Source: Phaeospirillum tilakii (lineage in GTDB: Bacteria > Pseudomonadota > Alphaproteobacteria > Rhodospirillales > Magnetospirillaceae). From it: a stretch of DNA of 64,000 nt. How positions within the stretch are numbered: position 1 is the first letter of the stretch; each line of letters begins with the position of its first letter. The stretch covers positions 24,304-88,303 of the forward strand of contig NZ_JBHUIY010000016.1 of NCBI RefSeq assembly GCF_042683125.1, read 5' to 3'. Both the position numbers and the translations under genes were made by a program. The notes beneath the pieces are model-generated. The model was not told where the DNA came from. It was given only the letters and a program-made list of their open reading frames with translations, and did no database searches. Shown piece by piece: positions 33,693 to 43,441 of this stretch.

Positions 33693-34913
33693 ATGGCGCG
33701 CATCGTAATGAAATTCGGCGGCACCTCGGTTGCCGACATCGACCGCATCAAGAACGTCGCGCGCCGGGTCAAGCGCGAAGTCGAGGCCGGTCATCAGATC
33801 GCGGTGGTGGTGTCGGCGATGTCCGGGGTGACCAACCGGCTGGTCGGCTGGTGCAACCAGATGGCGGCGTTGCCTGATCCGCGCGAATATGACACCGTGG
33901 TGGCCACCGGCGAGCAGGTGACCGTCGGGCTGCTGGCGATCGGCTTGCAGGAACTCGGCCTCGACGCCCGGTCGTGGTGCGGCTGGCAGGTGCCGATCCG
34001 CAGCGACGGCGTGCACGGCAAGGCCCGGATCGATTCGATCGACACCACCCGGATGGTGGCGGCGATGCAGGCCGGGCAGGTGGCGGTGGTCGCCGGGTTC
34101 CAGGCGGTCGGTCCGGAGGAGCGGATCAGCACGCTGGGCCGGGGCGGCTCCGATACCTCGGCGGTGGCGCTGGCGGCGGCGCTCGGTGCCGACCGCTGCG
34201 ATATCTATACCGACGTCGACGGGGTCTACACCACCGACCCCCGCATCGTCGCCAAGGCGCGCAAGCTCGACCGCATCACCTACGAGGAGATGCTCGAACT
34301 GGCCTCGGTCGGCGCCAAGGTGTTGCAGACCCGGTCGGTCGAGATGGCGATGAAGCACCGGGTGCGGGTCCAGGTCCTCTCCAGTTTCGAGGACAAGCCC
34401 GGCACCCTGGTTTGTGACGAGGATGAGATCGTGGAACAGGAACTGGTGAGCGGCATCGCCTACAGCCGCGACGAGACCAAGGTCACCCTGACCCGGGTGC
34501 CCGACCGCCCCGGCATCGCCGCCGCGATCTTCGGCCCGCTGGCCGAGGCGGCGGTCAATGTCGACATGATCGTCCAGAACGTGTCGGAGGACGGGCGGTT
34601 CACCGACCTGACCTTCACCATCCCCCATCCCGACCTCGAACGCACCCGTCAGGTGCTCGAAGCGGCGCGGGGCGACCTCGGCTACGAGCGGCTGGTGGCC
34701 GATGCCGACGTGGTCAAGGTGTCGGTGATCGGCGTCGGCATGCGCAGCCATCCCGGCATCGCCCAGAAGATGTTCCAGACCCTGGCCTCGGAAGGGATCA
34801 ACATCCAGGTGATCTCGACCTCCGAAATCAAGGTCAGCGTGCTGATCGCGGAAAAGTACACCGAACTGGCGCTTCGGGCGCTGCACACCGCCTACGGCCT
34901 CGACGCCGCCTGA
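33693..34913 (+). CDS. lysC: aspartate kinase
   Basis: A 406-residue enzyme phosphorylating aspartate, the entry to lysine, threonine and methionine synthesis. KFGGTSVADIDRI at residues 7-19 binds ATP, GRGGSDTSAVALAAAL and YTDVDGVYTTDPRI complete the kinase domain. Two ACT domains fill about residues 265-406 (VTLTRVPDRPGIAAAIFGPL and INIQVISTSEIKVSVLI), so allosteric feedback is expected. Monofunctional, normal length. Divergent from ubiG; the nitronate monooxygenase gene follows after 78 bp. Confidence 0.97.
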   Translation: MARIVMKFGGTSVADIDRIKNVARRVKREVEAGHQIAVVVSAMSGVTNRLVGWCNQMAALPDPREYDTVVATGEQVTVGLLAIGLQELGLDARSWCGWQVPIRSDGVHGKARIDSIDTTRMVAAMQAGQVAVVAGFQAVGPEERISTLGRGGSDTSAVALAAALGADRCDIYTDVDGVYTTDPRIVAKARKLDRITYEEMLELASVGAKVLQTRSVEMAMKHRVRVQVLSSFEDKPGTLVCDEDEIVEQELVSGIAYSRDETKVTLTRVPDRPGIAAAIFGPLAEAAVNVDMIVQNVSEDGRFTDLTFTIPHPDLERTRQVLEAARGDLGYERLVADADVVKVSVIGVGMRSHPGIAQKMFQTLASEGINIQVISTSEIKVSVLIAEKYTELALRALHTAYGLDAA

Positions 34914-34991
34914 CGCGCGGCGGCACTGGCGGCGACGGGCGCGTGCGTCCGGAGCGGCCCTGGCGCAACCGGCGATCGATTAGAGGATCCG

Positions 34992-36032
34992 ATGGACAAG
35001 GCGAGACAGCGGCTGGAGCTTTTGTGGCAGCGGGGCCGGGCGTTCCTCGGCACCGAATTCGCCATCATGGGCGGGGCGATGTCGTGGATTTCGGAGCGCC
35101 ATCTGGTCGCCGCGATCTCCAACGGCGGCGGCTTCGGGGTGCTGGCCAGCGGCACGATGACCCCCGAGCGGCTGGAGGAGGAGATCAAGGCCACCCAGGC
35201 CCTGACCGACCGGCCGTTCGGCGTCAACCTGATCACCATGCACCAGCAGCTCGACGCGCTGATCGACGTCTGCGGCGCGCTCGGCGTCGGCCATGTCGTG
35301 CTGGCCGGCGGCCTGCCGACCACCGCCGCGATCCGCCGCGCCAAGGCCCATGGCGGCAAGGTGATGTGCTTCGCCCCCACCGTGCCGTTCGCCCGCAAGC
35401 TGGTGCGCACCGGCATCGACGCGCTGGTGATCGAGGGCACTGAGGCCGGCGGCCATATCGGCCCGGTCTCGACCAGCGTGCTGGCCCAGGAGATCCTGCC
35501 CGAGGTGCCCGAGGTGCCGGTGTTCGTCGCCGGCGGGATCGGCCGGGGCGAGGCGATGCTGTCCTATCTCGAGATGGGCGCCGCCGGCTGCCAGCTCGGC
35601 ACCCGCTTCGTCTGCGCCACCGAATGCGTCGCCCACCCCAGGTTCAAGCAGGCCTTCATCAAGGCGGCGGCGCGCGACGCGGTGCCCAGCACCCAGGTCG
35701 ATCCCCAGTTCCCGGTGATCCCGGTGCGGGCGCTGCCCAACGCCGCCACCCGCCGCTTCGTCGAGTTCCAGCAGGAGGTGATCGCCCGCTGCCGCGCGGG
35801 GGAACTGCCGGCCAAGGAGGCCCAGTTGCAGATCGAGCATTACTGGGCCGGCGCGCTGCGCCGCGCGGTGATCGACGGCGACGTCGAGAACGGCTCGCTG
35901 ATGGCCGGCCAGAGCGTCGGCATGGTCACCCGCGAGCAGCCGACGGTCGAGATCCTGCGCGAGATGGTCGATCAGGCCCTTGCCGCCCTCGCCGCCCGGG
36001 AAGGGCGGCCGCTGGCCCTGGCCGGACAGTGA
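34992..36032 (+). CDS. nitronate monooxygenase family FMN enzyme
   Basis: A 346-residue TIM-barrel flavoprotein. FAIMGGAMSWISERHLVAAISNGGGFGVLAS, noted here as landmarks MGGAMS and GGGFGVL, is the FMN-binding start; VIEGTEAGGHIGP contains the usual catalytic-region His; VFVAGGIGRGEAMLSYLEMGAAG is the phosphate loop. Members oxidise alkyl nitronates, though many homologues are uncharacterised oxidoreductases or enoyl-ACP reductase (FabK)-like. It stands between lysC and ptsP, a placement seen in related alphaproteobacteria. AGAGGATCCG precedes the ATG. Confidence 0.88.
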   Translation: MDKARQRLELLWQRGRAFLGTEFAIMGGAMSWISERHLVAAISNGGGFGVLASGTMTPERLEEEIKATQALTDRPFGVNLITMHQQLDALIDVCGALGVGHVVLAGGLPTTAAIRRAKAHGGKVMCFAPTVPFARKLVRTGIDALVIEGTEAGGHIGPVSTSVLAQEILPEVPEVPVFVAGGIGRGEAMLSYLEMGAAGCQLGTRFVCATECVAHPRFKQAFIKAAARDAVPSTQVDPQFPVIPVRALPNAATRRFVEFQQEVIARCRAGELPAKEAQLQIEHYWAGALRRAVIDGDVENGSLMAGQSVGMVTREQPTVEILREMVDQALAALAAREGRPLALAGQ

Positions 36033-36063
36033 GCCGGCCGGAGCCGGCGACAGGAGCGCGACG

Positions 36064-38334
36064 ATGGTGACTTCGGGGGCGACATCGGTGTCGCGGCGCC
36101 TGCTCGGGCGGTTGCGCGACGTGATGGCCGGCGGCGGCACGGCCCAGGACCGTCTCGACAAGGTGGTGACGCTGATCGCGCGCGACATGGTCGCCGAGGT
36201 CTGCTCCTGCTACGTGATGCGGGCCGGCGAGGTGCTCGAGCTGTTCGCCACCGAGGGGCTCAAGCACGAATCCGTCCATCGCACCCGGCTGCGCGTCGCC
36301 GAGGGTCTGGTCGGCGACATTGCCGCCCACGCCCGCCCGCTGGCGCTGGCCGACGCCCAGGCCCATCCCCATTTCGCCTACCGCCCCGAAACCGGGGAAG
36401 AGGTCTATCACTCGCTGATGGGCGTGCCGATCATCCGCGGCTCGCGGGTGCTGGGCGTGCTGGTGGTGCAGAACCGCACCATGCGCCATTACACCGAGGA
36501 AGAGGTCGAAACCCTCGAGACGGTGGCGATGGTGCTGGCCGAGCTGGTCGCCTCGGGCGATCTGGTCGATCGCTCCGAACTGGTGCCGGTCGACGGCAAC
36601 GCGGTGCTGCCGCTCCGGCTCGAGGGCGTCCGGCTCAATGGCGGGGTCGGGCTCGGCGTCGCCGTGCTGCACCGGCCGCGCATCGTCGTGCGCCGGCTGG
36701 TGGCCGAGGATCCCGACATCGAGATGGAGCGCCTGACCCGGGCGCTGGCGGCGATCAAGTCACAGATCGACGTGCTGTTCACCCGGCCCGAACTGCGCGA
36801 CGGCGAGCATCGCGACGTGCTCGAAACCTACCGGATGTTCACCGAGGACAAGGGCTGGCTCAACCGGATCGGCGAGGCGGTGCGCACCGGCCTGACCGCC
36901 GAGGCCGGGGTGCAGAAGGTGCTCGACGACACCCGGGCCCGGATGAACCTGATCGCCGACGCCTATCTGCGCGAGCGGCTGCACGATTTCGAGGACCTCG
37001 CCAACCGCCTGTTGCAGCAATTGTCGGGCGACGACGAGGAAGGCGGCCGGGGCGGCGACCTGCCCGAGGCGGCGATCCTGGTCGCCCGCAACATCGGCCC
37101 GATGGAGCTGTTCGATTACGACCCGCGCCGGCTGCGCGGGCTGGTGCTGGAGGAAGGCTCGACCACCTCGCACGTCGCCATCGTCGCCCGCGCCCTCGAC
37201 ATTCCGGTGGTCGGCCGGGTCAAGGACGTGCTCGACATGATCGACAGCCTCGACCCGGTGATCTGCGACGGCGACAACGGGCAGGTGTTCATCCGCCCGC
37301 CCGACGACATCCGTGATTCGGTGGTCGAGGCGTTGAGCGCCCGCCAGCAGCGCCGCGCCATCTATGCCCGGCTGCGCGATCTGCCGGCGGTGACGCGCGA
37401 CGACACCCGCATCGCCCTCTACATGAATGCCGGCCTGCTGCTCGATTTGCAGCATCTGCACGAATGCGGCGCCGACGGCATCGGCCTCTACCGCACCGAG
37501 CTGCCGTTCATGGCCCGCTCGGCGCTGCCCAACGTCGATGCCCAGACCCTGCTCTACCGCAAGATCCTCGATCAGGCCGAGGGCAAGCGGGTGGTGTTCC
37601 GCACCCTCGATGTCGGCGGCGACAAGGTGCTGCCCTACTGGAACCCGTCGGAAGAGGACAATCCGGCGCTGGGCTGGCGCTCGATCCGCATCACGCTGGA
37701 CCGTCCGGCGGTGATGCGCCAGCAATTGCGCGCTTTGCTGCGCGCGGCGGGCGGGCGCGAGCTGTCGGTGATGTTCCCGATGGTGGCCGAGGTGGCCGAA
37801 CTGGTTCAGGCCCGCCGCATCCTCGACATCGAGATCGCCCGCGAGACCGCCGCCGGCACCCCGCTGCCGGAACGGATCCGGGTCGGCACCATGCTGGAGG
37901 TGCCGGCGCTGGCGTTCCAGCTCGACGCGCTGCTGCCGCTGGTCGATTTCGTCTCGATCGGCTCGAACGACCTGACCCAGTTCCTGTTCGCGATCGACCG
38001 GGGCAATCCCCGCATCGCCGAACGCTACGACCCGCTGGCGCCGGGGATGGTCCGCTTCATGCACATGGTGTCGGAGAAATGCCGCGCCCACGGCGTCGAT
38101 CTGTCGGTGTGCGGCGAGATGGCCGCCCGTCCGCTCGAGGCGATGACCCTGATCGGGGTCGGCATCCGCACCCTGTCGGTCACCGCCCCGGCGATCGGCC
38201 CGATCAAGACCATGGTGCGCAGCCTGGATGTCGCCTCCCTCGAATCCTACCTGTTCACCCTGCTCGATTCGCGCGATCATTCGCTGCGTTCGCGCCTGCG
38301 CGGCTTCGCGATCGATCACGGCGTGTCGCTCTGA
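36064..38334 (+). CDS. ptsP: PEP-protein phosphotransferase of the nitrogen PTS (EI-Ntr)
   Basis: A 756-residue enzyme that autophosphorylates from PEP and passes phosphate to NPr. The N-terminal GAF domain (residues about 15-165) senses glutamine in related proteins. The phospho-histidine loop is EGSTTSHVAIVARALDIP with His near 370. The PEP-binding barrel has LYRTELPFMAR, FRTLDVGGDKVLPYWN, FVSIGSNDLTQFLFAIDRGN and the active-site Cys in LSVCGEMAARP. ATG 36064 follows AGGAG. It links nitrogen and carbon status to regulation; no NPr gene is in the window. Confidence 0.97.
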   Translation: MVTSGATSVSRRLLGRLRDVMAGGGTAQDRLDKVVTLIARDMVAEVCSCYVMRAGEVLELFATEGLKHESVHRTRLRVAEGLVGDIAAHARPLALADAQAHPHFAYRPETGEEVYHSLMGVPIIRGSRVLGVLVVQNRTMRHYTEEEVETLETVAMVLAELVASGDLVDRSELVPVDGNAVLPLRLEGVRLNGGVGLGVAVLHRPRIVVRRLVAEDPDIEMERLTRALAAIKSQIDVLFTRPELRDGEHRDVLETYRMFTEDKGWLNRIGEAVRTGLTAEAGVQKVLDDTRARMNLIADAYLRERLHDFEDLANRLLQQLSGDDEEGGRGGDLPEAAILVARNIGPMELFDYDPRRLRGLVLEEGSTTSHVAIVARALDIPVVGRVKDVLDMIDSLDPVICDGDNGQVFIRPPDDIRDSVVEALSARQQRRAIYARLRDLPAVTRDDTRIALYMNAGLLLDLQHLHECGADGIGLYRTELPFMARSALPNVDAQTLLYRKILDQAEGKRVVFRTLDVGGDKVLPYWNPSEEDNPALGWRSIRITLDRPAVMRQQLRALLRAAGGRELSVMFPMVAEVAELVQARRILDIEIARETAAGTPLPERIRVGTMLEVPALAFQLDALLPLVDFVSIGSNDLTQFLFAIDRGNPRIAERYDPLAPGMVRFMHMVSEKCRAHGVDLSVCGEMAARPLEAMTLIGVGIRTLSVTAPAIGPIKTMVRSLDVASLESYLFTLLDSRDHSLRSRLRGFAIDHGVSL

Positions 38335-38422
38335 CCGTGTCGGTCCGCCGTCCGGGCGGGGTTGCCCCCGTTCGGGGGAATTGCTAAACCAAGGCAGAGC
38401 TTGACGAGAAAGGTCCGCCACC

Positions 38423-39637
38423 GTGGACAGTCCCGCTTCCGACGATCCGATCCCGCCGGCGCAGTCCGGCGAACCCGAGGCGGCCCCGGCCGTCGCGGCG
38501 GAACGGCCCGGCGGCGGTGGGGAATCGCTGGCCGACCGGCTGGCGGTCGGGCCGACGCTGCGCGCCGCGCGTGAGCGGCGGGGATGCAGCCTCGACGAAT
38601 GCTCGCGCCAATTGTTCATCCGCCTGCCGTTCCTCCAGGCGCTGGAGGAGGGCCGCCACCGCGACCTGCCGGGCGGGGCCTATGCCGCCGGCTTCCTGCG
38701 CACCTACGCCGAGTTCCTTGATCTCGACGCCGAGGAGCTGGTCCGCCGTTTCCGCGAGGAAGGGGCGGGCGGCTTCACCAACCGCACCGAGCTGGCCTTT
38801 CCCTCGCCGGTGTCGGAAGGGCGGATTCCCGGCGGCGCGGTGATCTTCCTCGGGCTGGTGCTGGCCGGCCTGACCTATGGCGGCTGGCTGCTGCTGTCGA
38901 GCCGCGAGTCCCAGGTGGCCGAGATGGTGCCGCCGCTGCCCGAGCGCCTCGCCTCGCTGCTCAACCGGCAGGCGGCGCTGACCGGCGAGCCGCGCCCGGC
39001 CGCCCCGGCCGGCGAGGCCGACGGCGCCGTTCGTCCGCGCGAGGACGTGGTGCCCCCGGCCGAAGGCGACGACGAGGCCAAGGCGCCCGAGGCCGCCGCG
39101 CCGCCCGCCCCCGCGCCGGCCGCCCCCGCCCCCGCGCCGGTGCCGGCTTTGCCGCCGGCGCCGGTCGAGCCGGTGGCCGCCAAGCCGGATTCGCTCAAGA
39201 CCGAGCCGCCCAAGGTGGTGCCGGCCAAGCCGGATTCGGCCGTGCCGCCGGCGGCGTCGGTTCCGGTTGCCCCGGTTGTCGCCGCCACCGAGGCCGCCCC
39301 GGCCGCCCCGGCCGCCCCGGCCGAGGTCAAGCCGCCCGAGCCCGACGGCAAGGTGTTCGGCGCCGAGCACGCCGACGCCCGGGTGGTGCTGCGCGCCGCC
39401 CTCGACGATTGCTGGGTTCAGGTGCGCGAGATGGACGGCTCGATCCTCACCTCCCGCCTGCTGCGGCGGGGCGATGCCCTCCGTCTGCCCAACCGGCCCG
39501 GGCTGGTGCTGATGGCCGGCAATGCCGGCGCGTTGGAGGTGACGGTCGATGGGCGGCGGATCCCGGCGCTCGGCGCGGTCGGGCAGGTGCGGCGCGACGT
39601 TCGGCTCGATCCCGACCGGCTCGGCGGCGGCAACTGA
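38423..39637 (+). CDS. RodZ-like HTH membrane protein with DUF4115 C-terminus
   Basis: A 404-residue protein. Residues about 40-115 form a RodZ-type helix-turn-helix (LRAARERRGCSLDECSRQLF, YAAGFLRTYAEFLDLD). One membrane span lies at about 138-155 (GGAVIFLGLVLAGLTYGGWL). A long Pro/Ala/Val linker (about 190-310) follows. The DUF4115 beta domain is at the end (ARVVLRAALDDCWVQVREMDG, RRGDALRLPNRPGLVLMAGN). RodZ connects MreB to the envelope in rod-shaped cells; the position before ispG is conserved in alphaproteobacteria. GTG start at 38423. A hairpin repeat follows the stop. Confidence 0.88.
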   Translation: MDSPASDDPIPPAQSGEPEAAPAVAAERPGGGGESLADRLAVGPTLRAARERRGCSLDECSRQLFIRLPFLQALEEGRHRDLPGGAYAAGFLRTYAEFLDLDAEELVRRFREEGAGGFTNRTELAFPSPVSEGRIPGGAVIFLGLVLAGLTYGGWLLLSSRESQVAEMVPPLPERLASLLNRQAALTGEPRPAAPAGEADGAVRPREDVVPPAEGDDEAKAPEAAAPPAPAPAAPAPAPVPALPPAPVEPVAAKPDSLKTEPPKVVPAKPDSAVPPAASVPVAPVVAATEAAPAAPAAPAEVKPPEPDGKVFGAEHADARVVLRAALDDCWVQVREMDGSILTSRLLRRGDALRLPNRPGLVLMAGNAGALEVTVDGRRIPALGAVGQVRRDVRLDPDRLGGGN

Positions 39638-39645
39638 GCCAAACG

Positions 39646-39697
39646 GCGGGCGCTGCCCGCACCCGCCAGGACCCCGAGGTTCCTGGACCTCCCTGAA
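39646..39697. repeat. two-module hairpin repeat
   Basis: GCGGGCGCTGCCCGC, then ACCCGCC, then AGGACCCCGAGGTTCCT-type stem and GGACCTCCC. Same layout as at 24536 with different stem bases. It lies between the RodZ-like gene and ispG. Confidence 0.65.
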
Positions 39698-39812
39698 CGG
39701 GAGGCGCGATCTTTCGGTGCAACGCCGGTGCGCGCCGATCGGGCTTTCTCGCTTCCGCCGGAATGCGCTATAACCCGACCCCTTGACGGTCCCTGTGTGC
39801 GAGAGTCCTGCG

Positions 39813-40928
39813 ATGACTGAGCGGTCCTACCGGCAAATCACCCGGCGCAAATCCCGGAAAATCATGGTCGGCCCGGTCGCGGTCGGCGGCGACGCCCCGA
39901 TCTCGGTCCAGACCATGACCAACACCCGCACCAGCGATGTCGAGGGAACCCTCGATCAGGTCCGCCGCGCCGCCGCCGCCGGGGCCGACATCGTCCGGGT
40001 CTCCTGCCCCGACGAGGATTCCACCGCGGCGCTGAAGGCGATCGTCAAGGGCTCGCCGGTGCCGATCGTCGCCGACATCCATTTCAATTATCGCCGCGCC
40101 ATCGAGGCGGCCGAGGCCGGCGCCGCCTGTCTGCGCATCAATCCCGGCAATATCGGTTCGGTCGAGCGGGTGCGCGAGGTGATCCAGGCGGCGCGCGACC
40201 ACAATTGCTCGATGCGGATCGGGGTCAATGCCGGCTCGCTCGACAAGCATCTGCTCGAGAAGTACGGCGAGCCCTGTCCCGAGGCGCTGGTCGAAAGCGC
40301 GCTCGAACATGCCCGCATCCTTGAGGACAACGACTTCCGCGAGTTCAAGATCAGCGTCAAGGCCTCCAACGTGTTCATGGCGGTGGCGGCCTATCGCGGT
40401 CTGGCGGCGGCGTGCGACTATCCGCTTCATCTCGGCATCACCGAGGCCGGCGGGCTGACCCGGGGCACGGTGCAGTCGGCGCTGGGGATCGGTGCCCTGC
40501 TGTGGGAAGGGATCGGCGACACCCTGCGCGTCTCGCTGACCGCCGACATCGCCGAGGAGGTCAAGGTTGGTTTCGAGATCCTGAAGGCGCTCGACCTGCG
40601 CCACCGCGGGGTCAAGATCATCTCCTGCCCGACCTGTGCCCGCCAGGGCTTCGACGTGGTCAAGACGGTTGAGACGCTGGAAAAGCGGCTGGCCCACATC
40701 AGCGCGCCGGTGACGGTGTCGATCCTCGGCTGTGTCGTCAACGGCCCGGGCGAGGCGCGCGAGACGATGATCGGCGTTACCGGCGGCGGCGTTGGCGCCG
40801 ACAGGAACCGGGTCTATCTCGAGGGGGTGTCCGACCACAATGTCGGCGGCGCCGAGATGATCGACCACATCGTCGAACTGGTCGAGGCCAAGGCCCGCGC
40901 CCTCGACGCGGCCAAGGCGGGGGAGTGA
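39813..40928 (+). CDS. ispG: 4-hydroxy-3-methylbut-2-enyl diphosphate synthase (GcpE)
   Basis: A 371-residue 4Fe-4S enzyme of the MEP pathway converting MEcPP to HMBPP. The N-terminus reads RKSRKIMVGPVAVGGDAPIS then VQTMTNTRTSDVEGT. The cluster cysteines are in IISCPTCARQGFDV and LGCVVNGPGEARETMIG. Length equals the family norm. ATG 39813 is chosen over an in-frame ATG 30 bases upstream by homology. The stop overlaps the hisS start (GTGA). Confidence 0.97.
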   Translation: MTERSYRQITRRKSRKIMVGPVAVGGDAPISVQTMTNTRTSDVEGTLDQVRRAAAAGADIVRVSCPDEDSTAALKAIVKGSPVPIVADIHFNYRRAIEAAEAGAACLRINPGNIGSVERVREVIQAARDHNCSMRIGVNAGSLDKHLLEKYGEPCPEALVESALEHARILEDNDFREFKISVKASNVFMAVAAYRGLAAACDYPLHLGITEAGGLTRGTVQSALGIGALLWEGIGDTLRVSLTADIAEEVKVGFEILKALDLRHRGVKIISCPTCARQGFDVVKTVETLEKRLAHISAPVTVSILGCVVNGPGEARETMIGVTGGGVGADRNRVYLEGVSDHNVGGAEMIDHIVELVEAKARALDAAKAGE

Positions 40929-42190
40929 GCGGCGTGTCCACCCTGCAACCGGTTCGCGGCACCCACGATCTGCTGCCCGAGGAAAGCCGCGCCCACCGCC
41001 GGGTCGAGGCGACCGCCGCCAGCGTCGCCGCCCGTTACGGCTTCGGCGAGATCATCACCCCGATCTTCGAATTCACCGAGGTGTTCGCCCGCACCCTGGG
41101 CGACACCTCCGACGTCGTCACCAAGGAGATGTACACCTTCACCGACCGCTCGGGCGATTCGCTGACCCTGCGGCCGGAAGGCACCGCCGGGGTCGCCCGC
41201 GCCTTCATCTCCAACGGCCTGGCCCAGTCGCTGCCGCTCAAGCTGTTCTATCGCGGCCCGATGTTCCGCCACGAACGGCCGCAGAAGGGCCGGCTGCGCC
41301 AGTTCCATCAGGTCGGGGTCGAGCTGCTCGGGGTCGAGACCCCGCTGGCCGATGTCGAGGTGATCGCCCTGGCCGCCCGCCTGCTCGACGCGCTGGGGCT
41401 GGGCGGGCAGGTCACCCTCGAACTCAACAGCCTGGGCGACGCCGCCAGCCGCGCCGCCTATCGCGAGGCGCTGACCGCCTATCTGTCGCGCTACCGCGCC
41501 GATCTGTCCGAGGACAGCCGGCTGCGGCTGGAGCGCAATCCGCTGCGGGTGCTCGATTCGAAGGACGAGGGCGACCGCCGCATCGTCGCCGACGCCCCGC
41601 CGATCGCCGCCTCGCTGACCCCCGAGGCCGCCGGCTTCTTCGCCGACGTCACCGGCGGGCTCGACGAGCTGGGCATCCCGTTCGTGGTCAATCCCCGGCT
41701 GGTGCGCGGGCTCGATTACTACAGCCACACCGCGTTCGAATTCACCACCACCGCGCTGGGCGCCCAGGGCACGGTGCTGGCCGGCGGCCGCTATGACGAG
41801 CTGATCGCCCAGATGGGCGGGCCGCGCACCCCGGGGATCGGCTGGGCCGCCGGGGTCGAACGGCTGGCGATGCTGACCGGCGCCGCGCCGGCCCCGGCCC
41901 GGCCGGTGGCGGTGGTGCCGATGGGCGACCCGCTGGCGGCGCTGGCGGTGGCGGAAAAGCTGCGCCGCGCCGGGATCGTCGCCGAGATGGGCTTTTCCGG
42001 CAATCTCAAGAAGCGGATGGCCCGCGCGGTCAAGCTCAATGCCCGCTATGCGGTGATCCTGGGCGAGGACGAGGCGGCGCGCGGGGCGGTGACCCTGCGC
42101 GACCTCGACGACAACAGCCAGCAGGAGGTGGCGCTGGCCGGGCTGGTGTCCCATCTCGCCGCCTTGCTCGACGGGGAGCGCGCCGGGTGA
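40925..42190 (+). CDS. hisS: histidyl-tRNA synthetase
   Basis: A 421-residue class II synthetase. LQPVRGTHDLLPEESRAHRR opens the protein; TLRPEGTAGVARAF is motif 2 region, YRGPMFRHERPQKGRLRQFHQ follows, RGLDYYSHTAFEF is the histidine A-site loop, and GGRYDELIAQMGG with GIGWAAGVERLAML forms motif 3. GTG at 40925 overlaps the ispG stop; a second GTG at 40934 is possible. The C-terminal anticodon domain is complete. The stop overlaps hemA. Confidence 0.97.
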   Translation: MSGVSTLQPVRGTHDLLPEESRAHRRVEATAASVAARYGFGEIITPIFEFTEVFARTLGDTSDVVTKEMYTFTDRSGDSLTLRPEGTAGVARAFISNGLAQSLPLKLFYRGPMFRHERPQKGRLRQFHQVGVELLGVETPLADVEVIALAARLLDALGLGGQVTLELNSLGDAASRAAYREALTAYLSRYRADLSEDSRLRLERNPLRVLDSKDEGDRRIVADAPPIAASLTPEAAGFFADVTGGLDELGIPFVVNPRLVRGLDYYSHTAFEFTTTALGAQGTVLAGGRYDELIAQMGGPRTPGIGWAAGVERLAMLTGAAPAPARPVAVVPMGDPLAALAVAEKLRRAGIVAEMGFSGNLKKRMARAVKLNARYAVILGEDEAARGAVTLRDLDDNSQQEVALAGLVSHLAALLDGERAG

Positions 42191-43440
42191 GCGCCACGCC
42201 CCAACGGCTGATGGTGGTCGGGGCCAACCATCGCTCTGCCTCGCTCGGCCTGCGCGATGTGCTCTATATCGACGACGCGGCGGCGCCGTCCTTCCTGATC
42301 GGCCTGCGCGAGGCCGGTCTGGCCGAGGCGATGGTGCTGTCGACCTGCGACCGGGTCGAGGTGTGGTGCGCCGCCGCCGATCCCGCCTTGGCCACCCATG
42401 CCGTCAGCGCCGCCTTCGCCGCCAAGGCCGGGTTGACCAGCGACGGCTTGCAGGCCCATCTCTACAGCCTGAGCGGGGCCGACGCGGTGCGGCACGGCTT
42501 CGGCGTGGTCGCCGCGCTCGATTCGCTGGTGATCGGCGAGCCGCATGTCGCCGGTCAGGTCAAGGCCGCCTACCGTCTCGCCCGCGAGGCCGACACCGTC
42601 GGCGGCGTGCTCGACCAGTTCACTCAGGCCGCCTTCGCGGTGGCCAAGCGGGTGCGCAGCGAAACCGCGGTCGGCGAGGGCCCGGTCAGCATCGCCGCCG
42701 CCGCCGTCCAGGTCGCCCGTGATCTGCATGGCGATCTCGCCACCTGTCGCGCCCTGGTGATCGGCACCGGCGACATGGGCGGGCTGGTGGCGGAAAGCCT
42801 GCTGGCCGCCGGCCTGACCGACATGCTGGTCACCGCCCCGCGCGATTCGCGGGCGGAATCGCTGGCCCATTCGCTCGGCTGTCACGTCCTGCCGTTCGAC
42901 GATCTGCGCGAGGCGCTGGCCGGGGCCGACGTGGTGCTGACCTGCGTCGGCGGCCGCAATCCGGTGGTCAGCGCCGAGGCGGTGGCCCTGGCCTTGCGCA
43001 AGCGGCGGCGCCAGCCCATCTTCCTGATCGATGCCGGCATTCCCGGCGATGTCGAGACCGCCGTCAACCGGATCGAGAGCGCCTTTCTCTACGATCTGGC
43101 CGACCTCGAAAAGGTCGCGCTCGAAGGCCGCGCCACCCGCGAGCATGCCGCCCGCGCCGCCCGCGCCATCGTCGAGGCCGAAGTGGCCCACTTCCTGCGC
43201 GGCCGCGCCGCCCGTGCCGCCGTGCCGGCGCTGGTCGCGCTGCGCGAGCAGTTCGAGGCGACCCGGGCCGGGGTGCTGGCCGAGATCGGCTCCGACGTCG
43301 ATCCGGCCGAGGCGACCCGGTTGCTGGTCAATCGCCTGCTGCACGTCCCCACCGAGACGATGAAGTCGATCGCCGCCGAGGGGGAGGAGTGGAAGACGAT
43401 GGAGGCCACCCTGCGCAAGCTGTTCCATCTCGAGGAATAG
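42187..43440 (+). CDS. hemA: glutamyl-tRNA reductase
   Basis: A 417-residue NADPH enzyme that reduces Glu-tRNA to glutamate-1-semialdehyde, the C5 route to 5-aminolevulinate. Conserved parts: VVGANHRSASLGLRD, the catalytic-Cys motif VLSTCDRVEVWC (canonical N replaced by D after the Cys), DSLVIGEPHVAGQVKAAY, the NADPH loop LVIGTGDMGGLVAESL, and the C-terminal dimerisation helices. GTG start overlaps the hisS stop by 4 bases. Many alphaproteobacteria use 5-aminolevulinate synthase instead, so the presence here is informative. hemL is not in the window. Confidence 0.93.
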   Translation: MSATPQRLMVVGANHRSASLGLRDVLYIDDAAAPSFLIGLREAGLAEAMVLSTCDRVEVWCAAADPALATHAVSAAFAAKAGLTSDGLQAHLYSLSGADAVRHGFGVVAALDSLVIGEPHVAGQVKAAYRLAREADTVGGVLDQFTQAAFAVAKRVRSETAVGEGPVSIAAAAVQVARDLHGDLATCRALVIGTGDMGGLVAESLLAAGLTDMLVTAPRDSRAESLAHSLGCHVLPFDDLREALAGADVVLTCVGGRNPVVSAEAVALALRKRRRQPIFLIDAGIPGDVETAVNRIESAFLYDLADLEKVALEGRATREHAARAARAIVEAEVAHFLRGRAARAAVPALVALREQFEATRAGVLAEIGSDVDPAEATRLLVNRLLHVPTETMKSIAAEGEEWKTMEATLRKLFHLEE

Positions 43441-43441
43441 C

